64,000 nucleotides of DNA, taken from positions 184,330-248,329 of the forward strand of contig NZ_NUOT01000044.1 in assembly GCF_002584535.1 (NCBI RefSeq), in the 5' to 3' direction. This document shows positions 37,629 through 47,557 of this stretch, in pieces. This stretch comes from Bacillus cereus. GTDB lineage: Bacteria; Bacillota; Bacilli; Bacillales; Bacillaceae_G. Every line of letters starts with the position of its first letter. Within the stretch, counting starts at the first letter, position 1. Under the pieces are notes generated by a model. That model was not told the origin of the DNA and made no database searches. It saw only the letters and a list, made by a program, of their open reading frames with translations. A program made the translations under genes and the position numbers.

Positions 37629-38930
37629 GTGGTACATACATACGAAGAAGCAATAGGTTGGATTCATAGCCGATTAAAGTTTGGTATTAAACCAGGATTA
37701 GAGAGAATGCAGTGGATGTTAGAAGAGCTTGGAAATCCAGAGCGTCATATAAAATGTGTTCATCTTGCAGGAACAAATGGAAAAGGTTCAACTTTAACAT
37801 ATATGCGTTATATGTTGGAGGCAGAAAAATATAAAGTTGGGACATTTACGTCTCCATATATTGAAACATTTAATGAACGAATTAGTGTGAATGGGACACC
37901 AATTGCAGATAAAGAAATTACTGAGCTTGTAAACATGGTAAAACCAATTGTTGAAAAGTTAGATGAAACAAATTTAGGAGAAGCAACAGAGTTTGAAATT
38001 ATTACGGTCATGGCAATCTGCTATTTCGGTAAAATAAACTTCTGTGATATCGTCTTGTTTGAAACAGGGCTTGGAGGTCGTTTTGATTCTACAAATGTTA
38101 TTCATCCAGTACTAACGATGATTACAAATGTCGGTCATGATCATATGCATATTTTAGGTAATACGCTAGGAGAAATTGCATATGAAAAAGCAGGGATTAT
38201 TAAATCAGGTGTTCCTGTTATTACGGGCGCACAGGATGAAGAAGTACTTGGGGTTATTCAGAAGGTTGCCAAAGAAAAAAATGCAAACCTTTATGAAATC
38301 GGAAAGCAATTTACAGCAGTGCATCAGCGTTCTGATGAAGATGGAGAGCTCTTTGATTTCTCTTGTCCGTTCTCTTCTTTTGAGGAAGTTCGGATTTCAA
38401 TGAAAGGGCGTCATCAAGTAGGAAATGCGGCATTGGCGCTGATGGGAGTTATGTACCTTAAAACATATCTATCATTCTTAATGGGGGAAGAGCATATTCG
38501 CGAAGGATTAAGTGAAGCATATTGGATTGGTCGATTTGAACGACTACAAAGTAAACCTGACGTAATTATAGATGGTGCACATAATCCCGAAGGAATTGCA
38601 AGTCTTGTAAAAACAGTTGAGGCTCATTATAGCGATAGAAATGTCATTGTTTTATTTACGGCTCTTGGTGATAAGCAGCTGAATAACATGGTAGGACAAT
38701 TAGAAACAATTGCAGATGAAATGATTTTTACAACATTCACATTTGATCGTGCGATTTCTGCTAAGGAGCTTGCTTCTTATTCAAGTAAGGAAACAAAACA
38801 AATTTTTGAGAATTGGAAAGAAGCTATTGATACGAAATTGAATGCTCTTCAAGAAAAGGATGTTTTCATCATAACGGGCTCTCTTTACTTCATTTCAGAA
38901 GTTCGAAAATACATTTGTGAAAGAAACTAG
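37629..38930 (+). CDS. folC: Folylpolyglutamate synthase / dihydrofolate synthase
   Basis: A 433-residue Mur-ligase-family enzyme that adds glutamate to dihydropteroate or folates. The P-loop is GTNGKGST (about 45), with TSPYIETFNERI, ETGLGGRFDSTNV (about 140) and the C-terminal IIDGAHNPEG (about 315). GTG at 37629 is preferred because AAAGGGGA lies 9 nt upstream; ATG at 37620 (three codons earlier) is too close to that site. It is followed by its own terminator and spoIIB, as in B. subtilis. Confidence 0.93.
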   Translation: MVHTYEEAIGWIHSRLKFGIKPGLERMQWMLEELGNPERHIKCVHLAGTNGKGSTLTYMRYMLEAEKYKVGTFTSPYIETFNERISVNGTPIADKEITELVNMVKPIVEKLDETNLGEATEFEIITVMAICYFGKINFCDIVLFETGLGGRFDSTNVIHPVLTMITNVGHDHMHILGNTLGEIAYEKAGIIKSGVPVITGAQDEEVLGVIQKVAKEKNANLYEIGKQFTAVHQRSDEDGELFDFSCPFSSFEEVRISMKGRHQVGNAALALMGVMYLKTYLSFLMGEEHIREGLSEAYWIGRFERLQSKPDVIIDGAHNPEGIASLVKTVEAHYSDRNVIVLFTALGDKQLNNMVGQLETIADEMIFTTFTFDRAISAKELASYSSKETKQIFENWKEAIDTKLNALQEKDVFIITGSLYFISEVRKYICERN

Positions 38931-38955
38931 GGTAGCGGCTACCCTAGTTTTTTTG
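38925..38955 (+). terminator. Terminator of folC
   Basis: ACTAGGGTA-GCGGC-TACCCTAGT perfect stem then T-run. The stop codon lies in the stem. Confidence 0.88.
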
Positions 38956-39094
38956 TTCTACAAATGAAGTCAAATGCATACATATAGGATAACTATATGG
39001 GACAATTTGACGAACCTCTCCGACAAATATCTCGTTTTTTTGTGAAGTGAATATGTTATGATGCGGACAATGATAAGAGGTGAGGTGTGAGGGT

Positions 39095-40054
39095 ATGGAC
39101 AAGCAATCACGAACAATCTCGGTTAAAGTAAATGGAACGGAAGCAAAGTATGAAGAAAAGAAGAAGGAAAAAGTTGAGTTTGATTGGATAGTAGTAGAGA
39201 GTGAAACACCGAAAAATGTAGTGCCGTTTCAAAAAAATAAGTTGCCATCTATCAGACAGCACCGGAAGAAATGGAATAATGCTTTTATTGTTATAGTTGC
39301 TACCGCGATCATTATTGGCACAGTGTTAGGGATGGGAATGCTTCACTTGTTAACGGGGCAAGGTACAGTTCGGGAAACTACGGTGACAAGTGGAGAAAAG
39401 AATCATGAAGCAGAGCGAAATGAAGTAACGGCTGAAGAGAAAAAAGCAGAAAAAACGAAAGAGGTAAATGCAGCTGCTTTAGAACCGATCACCTTATATT
39501 TCGTGCAAGGAGGTCTCTATTCTTCTGAAGAAAAAGGACAGGCAGCTACTCAGGAGTGGAAAGATAATGGAGGCGTAGCAGCGATTAAACCGATGGATGA
39601 TAAATATTCACTTGTAGTTGGAATTTCTAGTGACGAGCAATCCGCAGAGAAATTGATTGAACAATATAAGAAAGATGGTATATCAGTTTTGAAAAAGAAA
39701 TGGGAAATTACAGACCGGGCATTGCTGAAAAATGATAAAGAATCGGGTCCATTGTTAAGTAAGTTGCAGTCCTTATACATTCATTTTGTAAAATACTCGA
39801 CTAGTATACAATCTGGAAGTAAAAGTAATCCGAAAGAAATAGAAGTGATTGAAAAGGAATGGAAGGCAATTGAAAAAGAGGGGAAATCAATTAAGCGTGA
39901 GGATGTAAAAAAAATATATACGTATGCATCAGTAGCTATGCAAACAATAAAAGAAGGACAAACTAATAAAGAAGCAGTAGCTAAATTGAATCAAGTTATC
40001 ATTGATGGTTTGCTTTCTTATGAAAAAGTGGTTTCGCACAAAGCAAAAGAGTAA
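39095..40054 (+). CDS. spoIIB: Stage II sporulation protein SpoIIB
   Basis: A 319-residue protein with a cytoplasmic basic N-terminus, one transmembrane helix (about 65-88: FIVIVATAIIIGTVLGMGML) and an extracytoplasmic SPOR-like domain (about 128-200: ITLYFVQGGLYSSEEKGQAA...YSLVVGISSDEQSAEKL). In B. subtilis SpoIIB helps septal peptidoglycan thinning at the start of engulfment. The start at 39095 has GAGGTGTGAGGG upstream. The context folC-spoIIB-maf is conserved, which supports the name. Confidence 0.88.
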   Translation: MDKQSRTISVKVNGTEAKYEEKKKEKVEFDWIVVESETPKNVVPFQKNKLPSIRQHRKKWNNAFIVIVATAIIIGTVLGMGMLHLLTGQGTVRETTVTSGEKNHEAERNEVTAEEKKAEKTKEVNAAALEPITLYFVQGGLYSSEEKGQAATQEWKDNGGVAAIKPMDDKYSLVVGISSDEQSAEKLIEQYKKDGISVLKKKWEITDRALLKNDKESGPLLSKLQSLYIHFVKYSTSIQSGSKSNPKEIEVIEKEWKAIEKEGKSIKREDVKKIYTYASVAMQTIKEGQTNKEAVAKLNQVIIDGLLSYEKVVSHKAKE

Positions 40055-40066
40055 GATAATAAAATG

Positions 40067-40103
40067 AGAAGAAAGAAGTGCCGAGACTTCTTTCTTTTCT
40101 TTT
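40067..40103 (+). terminator. Terminator of spoIIB
   Basis: GAAAGAAGT and ACTTCTTTC stem extended by A/T pairs, then TTTTCTTTT. Confidence 0.8.
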
Positions 40104-40277
40104 GGATTGTATTTTAGATCAAAGTGCTTTTTTTGTGTACAGAATATAGTCGTATACAAAGGGAAGAGTCAATTTCCTGAAAAGAAAATGATATTTTTTT
40201 CAATTTGTGGGAAAGATATTCATTTGATACGATTAAGTTATATTTTTCTGTTACGTGCAAGAAAGAAAGGAGAAAAT

Positions 40278-40853
40278 ATGAAAAAACTTATTCTAGCTTC
40301 TGGCTCACCACGCCGGAAGGAATTACTTGAACTAGCGGATGTACCATTTGAAATTGTTGTGAGTGAAATAGAAGAAACAATCGGTGCGTATTCGTCACCT
40401 TCAGATATCGTGATGTCGCTTGCTTTGCAAAAAGCCTCTGCTGTAGCAGAAAATCATGAGGATGGTATAGTGTTAGGAGCAGACACGATTGTTACATATG
40501 AGTCACGTATTCTTGGAAAGCCTTCCGATGAGGCGGAGGCAAAGGAAATGTTGCAATTACTGTCAGGGAAAACACATGAAGTATATACAGGTGTTGCGCT
40601 CATTTCAAAAGAAAAAACGGTAACTTTCTATGAACGTACGGAAGTTACATTTTGGGAACTAACAGAAGAAGAGATTGATACGTATATTGGGACGAAAGAA
40701 CCACTTGATAAGGCAGGAAGTTACGGTATTCAAGGGAAAGGTTCCATCTTTGTTCATCATATTCAAGGAGACTACTACAGTGTAGTGGGTTTACCAATTG
40801 CGCGTCTTATTCGTGAATTAAAACAGTTCGATAGTGATGCATCCCATGCTTAA
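40278..40853 (+). CDS. maf: Maf-type nucleoside triphosphate pyrophosphatase
   Basis: A 191-residue Maf protein that hydrolyses dTTP/UTP or modified NTPs and has been linked to septum inhibition. Motifs are [13 protein letters not shown] (4-16), GADTIV (about 69), [12 protein letters not shown] (about 97) and [27 protein letters not shown] (about 146). The start at 40278 is preceded by AAGGAG; an in-frame upstream extension to 40107 is not conserved. Confidence 0.96.
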   Translation: MKKLILASGSPRRKELLELADVPFEIVVSEIEETIGAYSSPSDIVMSLALQKASAVAENHEDGIVLGADTIVTYESRILGKPSDEAEAKEMLQLLSGKTHEVYTGVALISKEKTVTFYERTEVTFWELTEEEIDTYIGTKEPLDKAGSYGIQGKGSIFVHHIQGDYYSVVGLPIARLIRELKQFDSDASHA

Positions 40854-40872
40854 AATTGCATGGGGTTTTCTT
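40843..40872 (+). terminator. Hairpin at the end of maf
   Basis: CCCATGC and GCATGGG form a 7-bp stem followed by GTTTTCTTT. It overlaps the final maf codons and could partly limit read-through to radC. Confidence 0.55.
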
Positions 40873-40900
40873 TGCGAAAAATTGAAAAAGGAGTGAACAT

Positions 40901-41578
40901 ATGAACGGTATTCGTGATGTTTTGAAAGAAGAACAACCACGGGAGCGTTTATTAGCAGAAGGAGCAAGTAATTTATCGAATCGGGAACTTCTTGCAGTAT
41001 TACTTAGAACGGGTTCTAAAGAAGAATCTGTTCTAACATTAGCGGATCAAATTTTATATCATTTTGACGGATTAAGAATGTTGAAAGATGCTACAATGGA
41101 AGAGATGACAAGCATTCATGGAGTAGGAGTAGCAAAGGCGTCTCAGTTAATCGCTGCTTTTGAATTAGGAAGAAGAATGGTACGTTTAGAGTACCAAAAC
41201 AGATATAGTATTCGGAGTCCAGAAGATTGTGCTAGTTATATGATGGAAGAGATGCGTTTTTTACAACAAGAGCACTTTGTTTGTTTATACTTAAATACGA
41301 AAAATCAAATCGTGCACCGTCAGACTGTGTTTATTGGAAGTCTAAATGCCTCAATTGTGCACCCCCGTGAGGTGTTCAAAGAAGCTTTTCGCCGTGCAGC
41401 AGCCTCTATTATATGTCTGCATAACCATCCTTCAGGAGACCCTACGCCGAGTCGTGAAGATATTGAAGTAACAAAGCGATTGGTGGAATGTGGGAGAATT
41501 ATTGGAATTGAAGTCCTTGATCACATTATTATAGGTGACCATAAATTCGTGAGTTTAAAAGAAAAAGGTCATATTTAA
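40901..41578 (+). CDS. radC: RadC-family JAB/MPN-domain protein
   Basis: A 225-residue protein. A helix-hairpin-helix-like region (about 45-80: MTSIHGVGVAKASQLIAAFELG) precedes the MPN+ domain with the metal motif HNHPSGDPTPSRED (about 170-183). The family was named for radC102, but a direct role in DNA repair is unproven. AAAGGAG lies upstream of the ATG. It sits between maf and mreB as in many Firmicutes. Confidence 0.95.
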   Translation: MNGIRDVLKEEQPRERLLAEGASNLSNRELLAVLLRTGSKEESVLTLADQILYHFDGLRMLKDATMEEMTSIHGVGVAKASQLIAAFELGRRMVRLEYQNRYSIRSPEDCASYMMEEMRFLQQEHFVCLYLNTKNQIVHRQTVFIGSLNASIVHPREVFKEAFRRAAASIICLHNHPSGDPTPSREDIEVTKRLVECGRIIGIEVLDHIIIGDHKFVSLKEKGHI

Positions 41579-41718
41579 GACTATTCTTTTTACTTATTTT
41601 GTTTTATAATGTGATTTATGAGTTTTTTGTAGGCATTCGCTTACAATAAAGGATAGAAAATATAAAAACGTACTGTTTTATTATAAATATAAAGTAAGAA
41701 AATGAGTCCGTGAAATGA

Positions 41719-42753
<1,035 letters not shown>

Positions 42754-42794
42754 TATTCCTGAATAAAAATCAATGAAATTAAGAGGGTGTGAAC

Positions 42795-43649
42795 GTGCCA
42801 CAGTTTTTCTTAAACAAAAGATTAATTGTTTTGCTAGTTAGTATTATTCTTCTCGTGGCATTGATTGGAATCTCATTGAAAGAACGAAAAAATCTAACAT
42901 GGCCAGAGCAGTTTGTAAAAGATACTGTCGGTGTTGTAGAGCGTGTATTCCAAAAGCCAGCGAACTATGTTGCCGGATTCTTTGAGAATGTAGAAGATGT
43001 AAAGCGCACGTATGAAGAAAATAAAACACTAAAAGAAAAATTAGATAAGTATGCGGAATTATCCGTGAAAGTAAAAGATTTGGAAAAAGATAATGCGAAA
43101 CTTCGTGAAGTGATTGATAAAAAAGATTCTCTTCGTGACTATAAGCCAATTCAAGCTACAGTGATTGCACGAAATCCAGACAAGTGGTATGACTTGATTT
43201 CAATTGATAGAGGTGCACAGCAAGGAATTCAGAAGGATATGGCTGTTATGACTTCAAAAGGGTTAGTCGGAAGAGTGAAGAGTGTGTCTCAATTCACATC
43301 AACTGTGGAGTTATTGAGCTCACTGAATCGAACAAATCGTATTTCTGCTGTAGTAGAAGGGCAAGAGCGTATTTTTGGATTAATTGAAGGATACGACAAG
43401 GAAAAACAAACTCTTGTTTTCACAAAGATTCCATCTGATGTAAAGGTAGAAAAAGATCAAACAGTTGTAACATCAGGATTAAGTGATATTTTCCCGAAAG
43501 GACTTGTAATTGGGAAAATTGTAGATGTTGCACCAGATGAATATGGATTAACACAAACAGCTTATGTAAAACCTGCTGCGGATTTAAATGATGTGGACCA
43601 TGTTATGGTTACAAAACGAGTTATGCCCTCAGCAGCGTTAGAACAGTAA
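42795..43649 (+). CDS. mreC: Rod-shape-determining protein MreC
   Basis: A 284-residue bitopic protein with a transmembrane helix (about 9-27), a coiled coil (about 65-110: YEENKTLKEKLDKYAELSVKVKDLEKDN with LREV) and the beta-rich MreC domain (GVVGRV-like GLVGRVKSVSQF, about 155). GTG at 42795 is chosen because AGAGGG lies 7 nt upstream; GTG 42789 is too close. Confidence 0.95.
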   Translation: MPQFFLNKRLIVLLVSIILLVALIGISLKERKNLTWPEQFVKDTVGVVERVFQKPANYVAGFFENVEDVKRTYEENKTLKEKLDKYAELSVKVKDLEKDNAKLREVIDKKDSLRDYKPIQATVIARNPDKWYDLISIDRGAQQGIQKDMAVMTSKGLVGRVKSVSQFTSTVELLSSLNRTNRISAVVEGQERIFGLIEGYDKEKQTLVFTKIPSDVKVEKDQTVVTSGLSDIFPKGLVIGKIVDVAPDEYGLTQTAYVKPAADLNDVDHVMVTKRVMPSAALEQ

Positions 43650-43661
43650 GGGGGAGAAGAT

Positions 43662-44204
43662 ATGGCTATTTTAAAAAGAGCAATTCTTCCTCTGCTGCTT
43701 CTTTTTGTTTTTTTATTCGAAAATATGTTTTCTACTGTAGTTCCAACAGCATTGTTTTGGAAAGACAGTATAGCAGCGCCACATTTCTTTATGATTGTCT
43801 TATGCTTTATTACTGTATATTATAGTCCTCTTCAAGGTATTTACTACGGACTATTATTCGGTTTTTTATTTGATACTGTATATACGGAACTTGTAGGGGT
43901 ATACATATTTGCTTATCCAATCTTAGCATATCTCGTTTATAGTACGATGAGAGTATTACAATTGAACTTATTTATTGTTTCTTTTATTGTATTAGCGGGT
44001 ATTGCAGCATTAGAGTATTATGTATATGGATTTTTAACTTTGCTAGGACGTATTCATGTACCAGCGCATATCTTTTTCTCAGATCGTCTCCTTGCTACTT
44101 TATTGTTAAATGGAATTTTCTTATTGCTAGTTTGTTTCCCACTGAGACGATATCTTTTACGTCTTTCAAAAGCGATGGAAGAAAAAGAAAAAAGGATTTT
44201 CTGA
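43662..44204 (+). CDS. mreD: Rod-shape-determining protein MreD
   Basis: A 180-residue integral membrane protein with five to six hydrophobic segments and the family feature of FGFLFDTVY-type residues in the third segment. It completes the MreBCD set, starting 12 nt after mreC with GGGGGAG upstream. Confidence 0.94.
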   Translation: MAILKRAILPLLLLFVFLFENMFSTVVPTALFWKDSIAAPHFFMIVLCFITVYYSPLQGIYYGLLFGFLFDTVYTELVGVYIFAYPILAYLVYSTMRVLQLNLFIVSFIVLAGIAALEYYVYGFLTLLGRIHVPAHIFFSDRLLATLLLNGIFLLLVCFPLRRYLLRLSKAMEEKEKRIF

Positions 44205-44239
44205 TTTTATGTCGAATTGAATCGTTGGGGTGAACTTTA

Positions 44240-44923
44240 GTGGAAAAAAAGCAACAGAATGTAACGATAAAAGGGACAAAAGATGGACTGACATTACATT
44301 TAGATGATTGCTGTTCATTTTCTGAATTACTGCAAGAACTGGACGAAAAACTTTCCACCCACTATTACGATGGTGATGGACGGTCATTAATCGAAGTACA
44401 TGTTAAAGTTGGCAATCGCTATTTGACAGAGGTACAGCAAGAAGAACTTCGCACTTTGATTCGAAATAAAAAAAATCTTGTTGTAGATTCAATTGAGAGC
44501 GATGTTATAACAAAAGCTGAAGCAAAAGCATGGAAAGAAGAAACAGAAATTGTCCCTGTTTCCAAAATTGTTCGCTCAGGTCAAGTATTGCATGTAGAAG
44601 GAAACCTATTATTAATTGGGGATGTCAATCCAGGCGGAACGGTTATCGCTGGAGGAAATATTTTTGTCGTTGGATCATTACGAGGAATTGCGCATGCTGG
44701 ATATTATGGGGATACAGATGCTGTGATTGCAGCATCTGTTATGAATCCAATGCAACTTCGAATTAGTGATGTGACAATGCGGGCTCCGGAAGAGAAAGAA
44801 GACGGAGCAGAGGCGGCAGAATGTGCGTATATTGATGAGAACAATCACATTGTTGTCGATCGCCTGCAACTTCTCACTCATCTTAGACCTAATTTAACAA
44901 AGTTAGAAAGGGGAATTGTATAG
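44240..44923 (+). CDS. minC: Septum site-determining protein MinC
   Basis: A 227-residue FtsZ inhibitor. The N-terminal domain (1-100) contains [16 protein letters not shown]. The C-terminal beta-helix (about 118-215) holds [39 protein letters not shown]-type repeats, given here as [16 protein letters not shown] and [11 protein letters not shown]. The start is GTG with GGGGTGAA upstream. MinD follows after 2 nt. Confidence 0.97.
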   Translation: MEKKQQNVTIKGTKDGLTLHLDDCCSFSELLQELDEKLSTHYYDGDGRSLIEVHVKVGNRYLTEVQQEELRTLIRNKKNLVVDSIESDVITKAEAKAWKEETEIVPVSKIVRSGQVLHVEGNLLLIGDVNPGGTVIAGGNIFVVGSLRGIAHAGYYGDTDAVIAASVMNPMQLRISDVTMRAPEEKEDGAEAAECAYIDENNHIVVDRLQLLTHLRPNLTKLERGIV

Positions 44924-44925
44924 CT

Positions 44926-45723
44926 GTGGGAGAGGCAATAGTAATTACATCTGGAAAAGGCGGAGTAGGAAAAACTACAACGTCTGCAAACATTGGTACA
45001 GCCTTAGCATTATCCGGAAAAAAAGTATGTTTAATTGATACGGATATTGGTCTAAGAAACTTAGACGTAGTAATGGGGCTAGAAAATCGTATTGTATTTG
45101 ATCTTGTTGATGTCGTCGAAGGTCGTTGTCGTTTACCTCAGGCTCTGATTAAAGATAAGCGCTTTGATGAGCTTTATTTATTACCTGCAGCACAAACGAG
45201 CGATAAGTCAGCGGTAACTCCTGAACAAATGGATGAGTTAATACAACTATTACGTCAAGATTATGATTACATATTAATTGATTGTCCTGCTGGTATTGAG
45301 CAGGGATTCAAAAATGCGGTGGCAGGTGCAGATAAAGCAATTGTTGTAACGACACCTGAAGTATCTTCTATGCGTGATGCAGATCGTATTATTGGGCTTT
45401 TAGAAAAAGAAGATATTGAACCACCAAAACTTGTTATTAACCGTGTGCGTAGCCATATGTTACATGAGCAGGATATGTTAGATGTAGATGAAATTGTACG
45501 TACACTTTCGATTGAGCTACTTGGAGTTGTCGAGGATGATGATGAAGTTATTCGTGCTACAAATACAGGTGAGCCTGTAGCGTTGCAGCCGAGTGGGAAA
45601 GCATCATTAGCTTATCGGAATATTGCAAGGCGTTTGCTAGGTGAATCTGTACCTTTACAAGCGTTTGAACAAGAGAAGTTATCTGTTTTTACAAAAGTAA
45701 AGAATTTCTTTGGAATTCGTTAA
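44926..45723 (+). CDS. minD: Septum site-determining ATPase MinD
   Basis: A 265-residue deviant-Walker ATPase: GKGGVGKTT (10-18) with the signature first Lys, plus DTDIGLRNLD and DCPAGIEQGF. The C-terminal amphipathic membrane-targeting helix (VFTKVKNFFGIR) is present. It recruits MinC to membrane to block polar division. GTG start with AAAGGGG upstream inside minC. Confidence 0.98.
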   Translation: MGEAIVITSGKGGVGKTTTSANIGTALALSGKKVCLIDTDIGLRNLDVVMGLENRIVFDLVDVVEGRCRLPQALIKDKRFDELYLLPAAQTSDKSAVTPEQMDELIQLLRQDYDYILIDCPAGIEQGFKNAVAGADKAIVVTTPEVSSMRDADRIIGLLEKEDIEPPKLVINRVRSHMLHEQDMLDVDEIVRTLSIELLGVVEDDDEVIRATNTGEPVALQPSGKASLAYRNIARRLLGESVPLQAFEQEKLSVFTKVKNFFGIR

Positions 45724-45724
45724 G

Positions 45725-45760
45725 AGCACTTCGCATATATGCGAAGTGCTTTTCTTTTTT
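45725..45760 (+). terminator. Terminator of mre-min operon
   Basis: AGCACTTCGCAT and ATGCGAAGTGCT perfect 12-bp stem, then TTTCTTTTTT. Confidence 0.9.
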
Positions 45761-45768
45761 CTTCTCAT

Positions 45769-45798
45769 GAATATCTTCCTTCTAGGGCTCATACATAT
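45769..45798 (+). promoter_or_regulatory. Sigma-E promoter of spoIVFAB
   Basis: GAATATC (45769-45775), 14 nt, CATACATAT (45790-45798) fits the sigma-E consensus KMATATT-N14-CATACANNT. The spoIVF operon is a known sigma-E target. Confidence 0.78.
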
Positions 45799-45893
45799 GT
45801 ACAAACTGTATAAAGTTTGGTAAATAGAGCACTTTTTGATTATTAGTGTTTCACTTCTGATGCAAAAATGAGGTAAAAAAGGAAGGGGACAGA

Positions 45894-46637
45894 ATGAGGA
45901 ATAGACGGGTAGAAGATATTAAAAAACGGATTGCGAAGAGAAGGGAAGAGAAAGAGAGGCTCGAGGAAGAACGATATTTTTCTGAAGAGAACTTGGATGA
46001 GGAAACAATTTTGATTGAAGAGGGTGAAAAAGAGGTGTATCCTTTTTTTCGAAAGGAAGTATTTTTATTTAAATTTTTATTAGCGACGATTCTTGTTCTC
46101 TCGGTAGCTATATTATTTAAAAATGCACCAGCTTCTTTGGATGGAGCAAGAACGGTTGTAAAACAAGTTATGCAAGAAGAATTTCAGTTTGCTACTGTAT
46201 CAAAATGGTACGAAGATCAATTTGGAAAACCACTTGCTTTTCTACCTGCGAATGAAAAGAAGCAACCAGTGCAGCAAAAAGATTATGCAGTTCCAGCTTC
46301 GGGGAAAGTCATGCAAAAATTTCAAAAAGATGGCCAAGGTGTATTTGTGCAAACAGCTGTGAATACAGCTGTTGAATCTGTAAATGAAGGAGTTGTCATT
46401 TTCGCCGGTAAGAAAGAGGGATTTGGGAATATAGTTGAGATCCAACATGCAGATGGCACGGAATCATGGTATGGAAATTTAGGGGAGACATCTGTAAAAT
46501 TATATGATTATGTTGAAAAGAAACAAAAGATTGGAACAGTTGAGAGTAATGCGGATAACAAAAATGGCAAATTCTATTTTGCGATCAAAAAGAATGAAAA
46601 ATTTATTGATCCGATTCAGGTGATTTCATTTGAATAA
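45894..46637 (+). CDS. spoIVFA: Stage IV sporulation protein FA
   Basis: A 247-residue protein with a basic, charged cytoplasmic start, one transmembrane segment (about 61-79: FLFKFLLATILVLSVAILF) and a C-terminal M23/LytM-like domain (about 135-245: GVVIFAGKKEGFGNIVEIQHADGTESWYG). The metal-binding HxH is incomplete, as expected for a non-catalytic member. SpoIVFA holds SpoIVFB and BofA in a complex in the outer forespore membrane and is cleaved by SpoIVB. AAGGGGAC precedes the ATG. It overlaps spoIVFB by 8 nt. Confidence 0.92.
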   Translation: MRNRRVEDIKKRIAKRREEKERLEEERYFSEENLDEETILIEEGEKEVYPFFRKEVFLFKFLLATILVLSVAILFKNAPASLDGARTVVKQVMQEEFQFATVSKWYEDQFGKPLAFLPANEKKQPVQQKDYAVPASGKVMQKFQKDGQGVFVQTAVNTAVESVNEGVVIFAGKKEGFGNIVEIQHADGTESWYGNLGETSVKLYDYVEKKQKIGTVESNADNKNGKFYFAIKKNEKFIDPIQVISFE

Positions 46638-47490
46638 ATATAGTGAAGTATTGTCAAAAATTACAGTGCATCCGTTGTTTTGGGGAATTATAGCGATTGG
46701 AGTTTTGACGGCGCGTTTTAAAGAATTACTACTTTTATTTTGTATCGTTTTGATTCATGAACTTGGGCACGCCTTCGCAGCAGCTTATTATAAATGGAGA
46801 ATCAAGCAAATACAACTTTTACCGTTTGGCGGGGTGGCGGAGCTTGAGGAACATGGGAATAAGCCATTAAAGGAAGAATTAATCGTTGTAATAGCGGGAC
46901 CTATTCAACATGTATGGATGATTGGGCTAGCTTACGTCTTAGTTAGGATAGGATGGTTTAGCGAGGAACTGTATCATTATTTTGTATGGAACAATTTAAT
47001 TATTTTAGGGTTTAATTTACTTCCAATTTGGCCACTAGATGGTGGGAAAGTATTGTTTAATGTTTTGTCGCGCCAATTCCCTTATTTACAAGCGCATGAG
47101 AAAATGATGAAAATATCATGTGTTTTTTTTAGTGTGATATTAGGATGGCAACTTCTTTGGAATAGCAATAGTATTATGATGTGGATGCTTCTTTTATTTT
47201 TAGCGATTTCTCTATATCAAGAATGGAAGCAACGGCGTTATGCGTTTATACGTTTTTTATTAGAACGTTATTATGGAAACAAGCGTGATATTGAAAAAAT
47301 CGCTCCCATTGAGGTGCGAACGGAGGATCAATTATACACGATTTTCACAAAGTTCCGGAGAGGGTATAAGCACTCGATTATTGTTCATGGAAAATATAAG
47401 GAACATTATACATTAGACGAAAATGAATTGCTTTATGCTTATTTTACCGAAAAACGAACAACCTCATCTGTAGAAGAGTTAATCGGTTAG
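46630..47490 (+). CDS. spoIVFB: Stage IV sporulation protein FB, intramembrane metalloprotease
   Basis: A 286-residue M50-family site-2 protease that removes the pro-sequence of pro-sigma-K. The zinc motif HELGH lies in a membrane helix (His43, Glu44, His47), and the second metal site is NLLPIWPLDGGKV (Asp about 137). A C-terminal CBS-like domain follows (about 215-286). The start is TTG at 46630 with AGGTGAT 6 nt upstream, inside spoIVFA, indicating coupling. Confidence 0.95.
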   Translation: MNKYSEVLSKITVHPLFWGIIAIGVLTARFKELLLLFCIVLIHELGHAFAAAYYKWRIKQIQLLPFGGVAELEEHGNKPLKEELIVVIAGPIQHVWMIGLAYVLVRIGWFSEELYHYFVWNNLIILGFNLLPIWPLDGGKVLFNVLSRQFPYLQAHEKMMKISCVFFSVILGWQLLWNSNSIMMWMLLLFLAISLYQEWKQRRYAFIRFLLERYYGNKRDIEKIAPIEVRTEDQLYTIFTKFRRGYKHSIIVHGKYKEHYTLDENELLYAYFTEKRTTSSVEELIG

Positions 47491-47517
47491 TGTTGACGAG
47501 GACACTAACCTTTTATA
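47485..47517 (+). terminator. Terminator of spoIVF operon
   Basis: GGTTAGTGT and ACACTAACC 9-bp stem followed by TTTTAT; it overlaps the stop codon. Confidence 0.8.
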
Positions 47518-47557
47518 TTGTAAGAAGAAAAGAAAATGAAAAAGTGAGGAAAGTATT

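Noticed and set aside
40107-40277. 57-codon upstream extension of maf
   Set aside because: Composition is unlike a protein and the conserved Maf N-terminus plus AAGGAG place the start at 40278.
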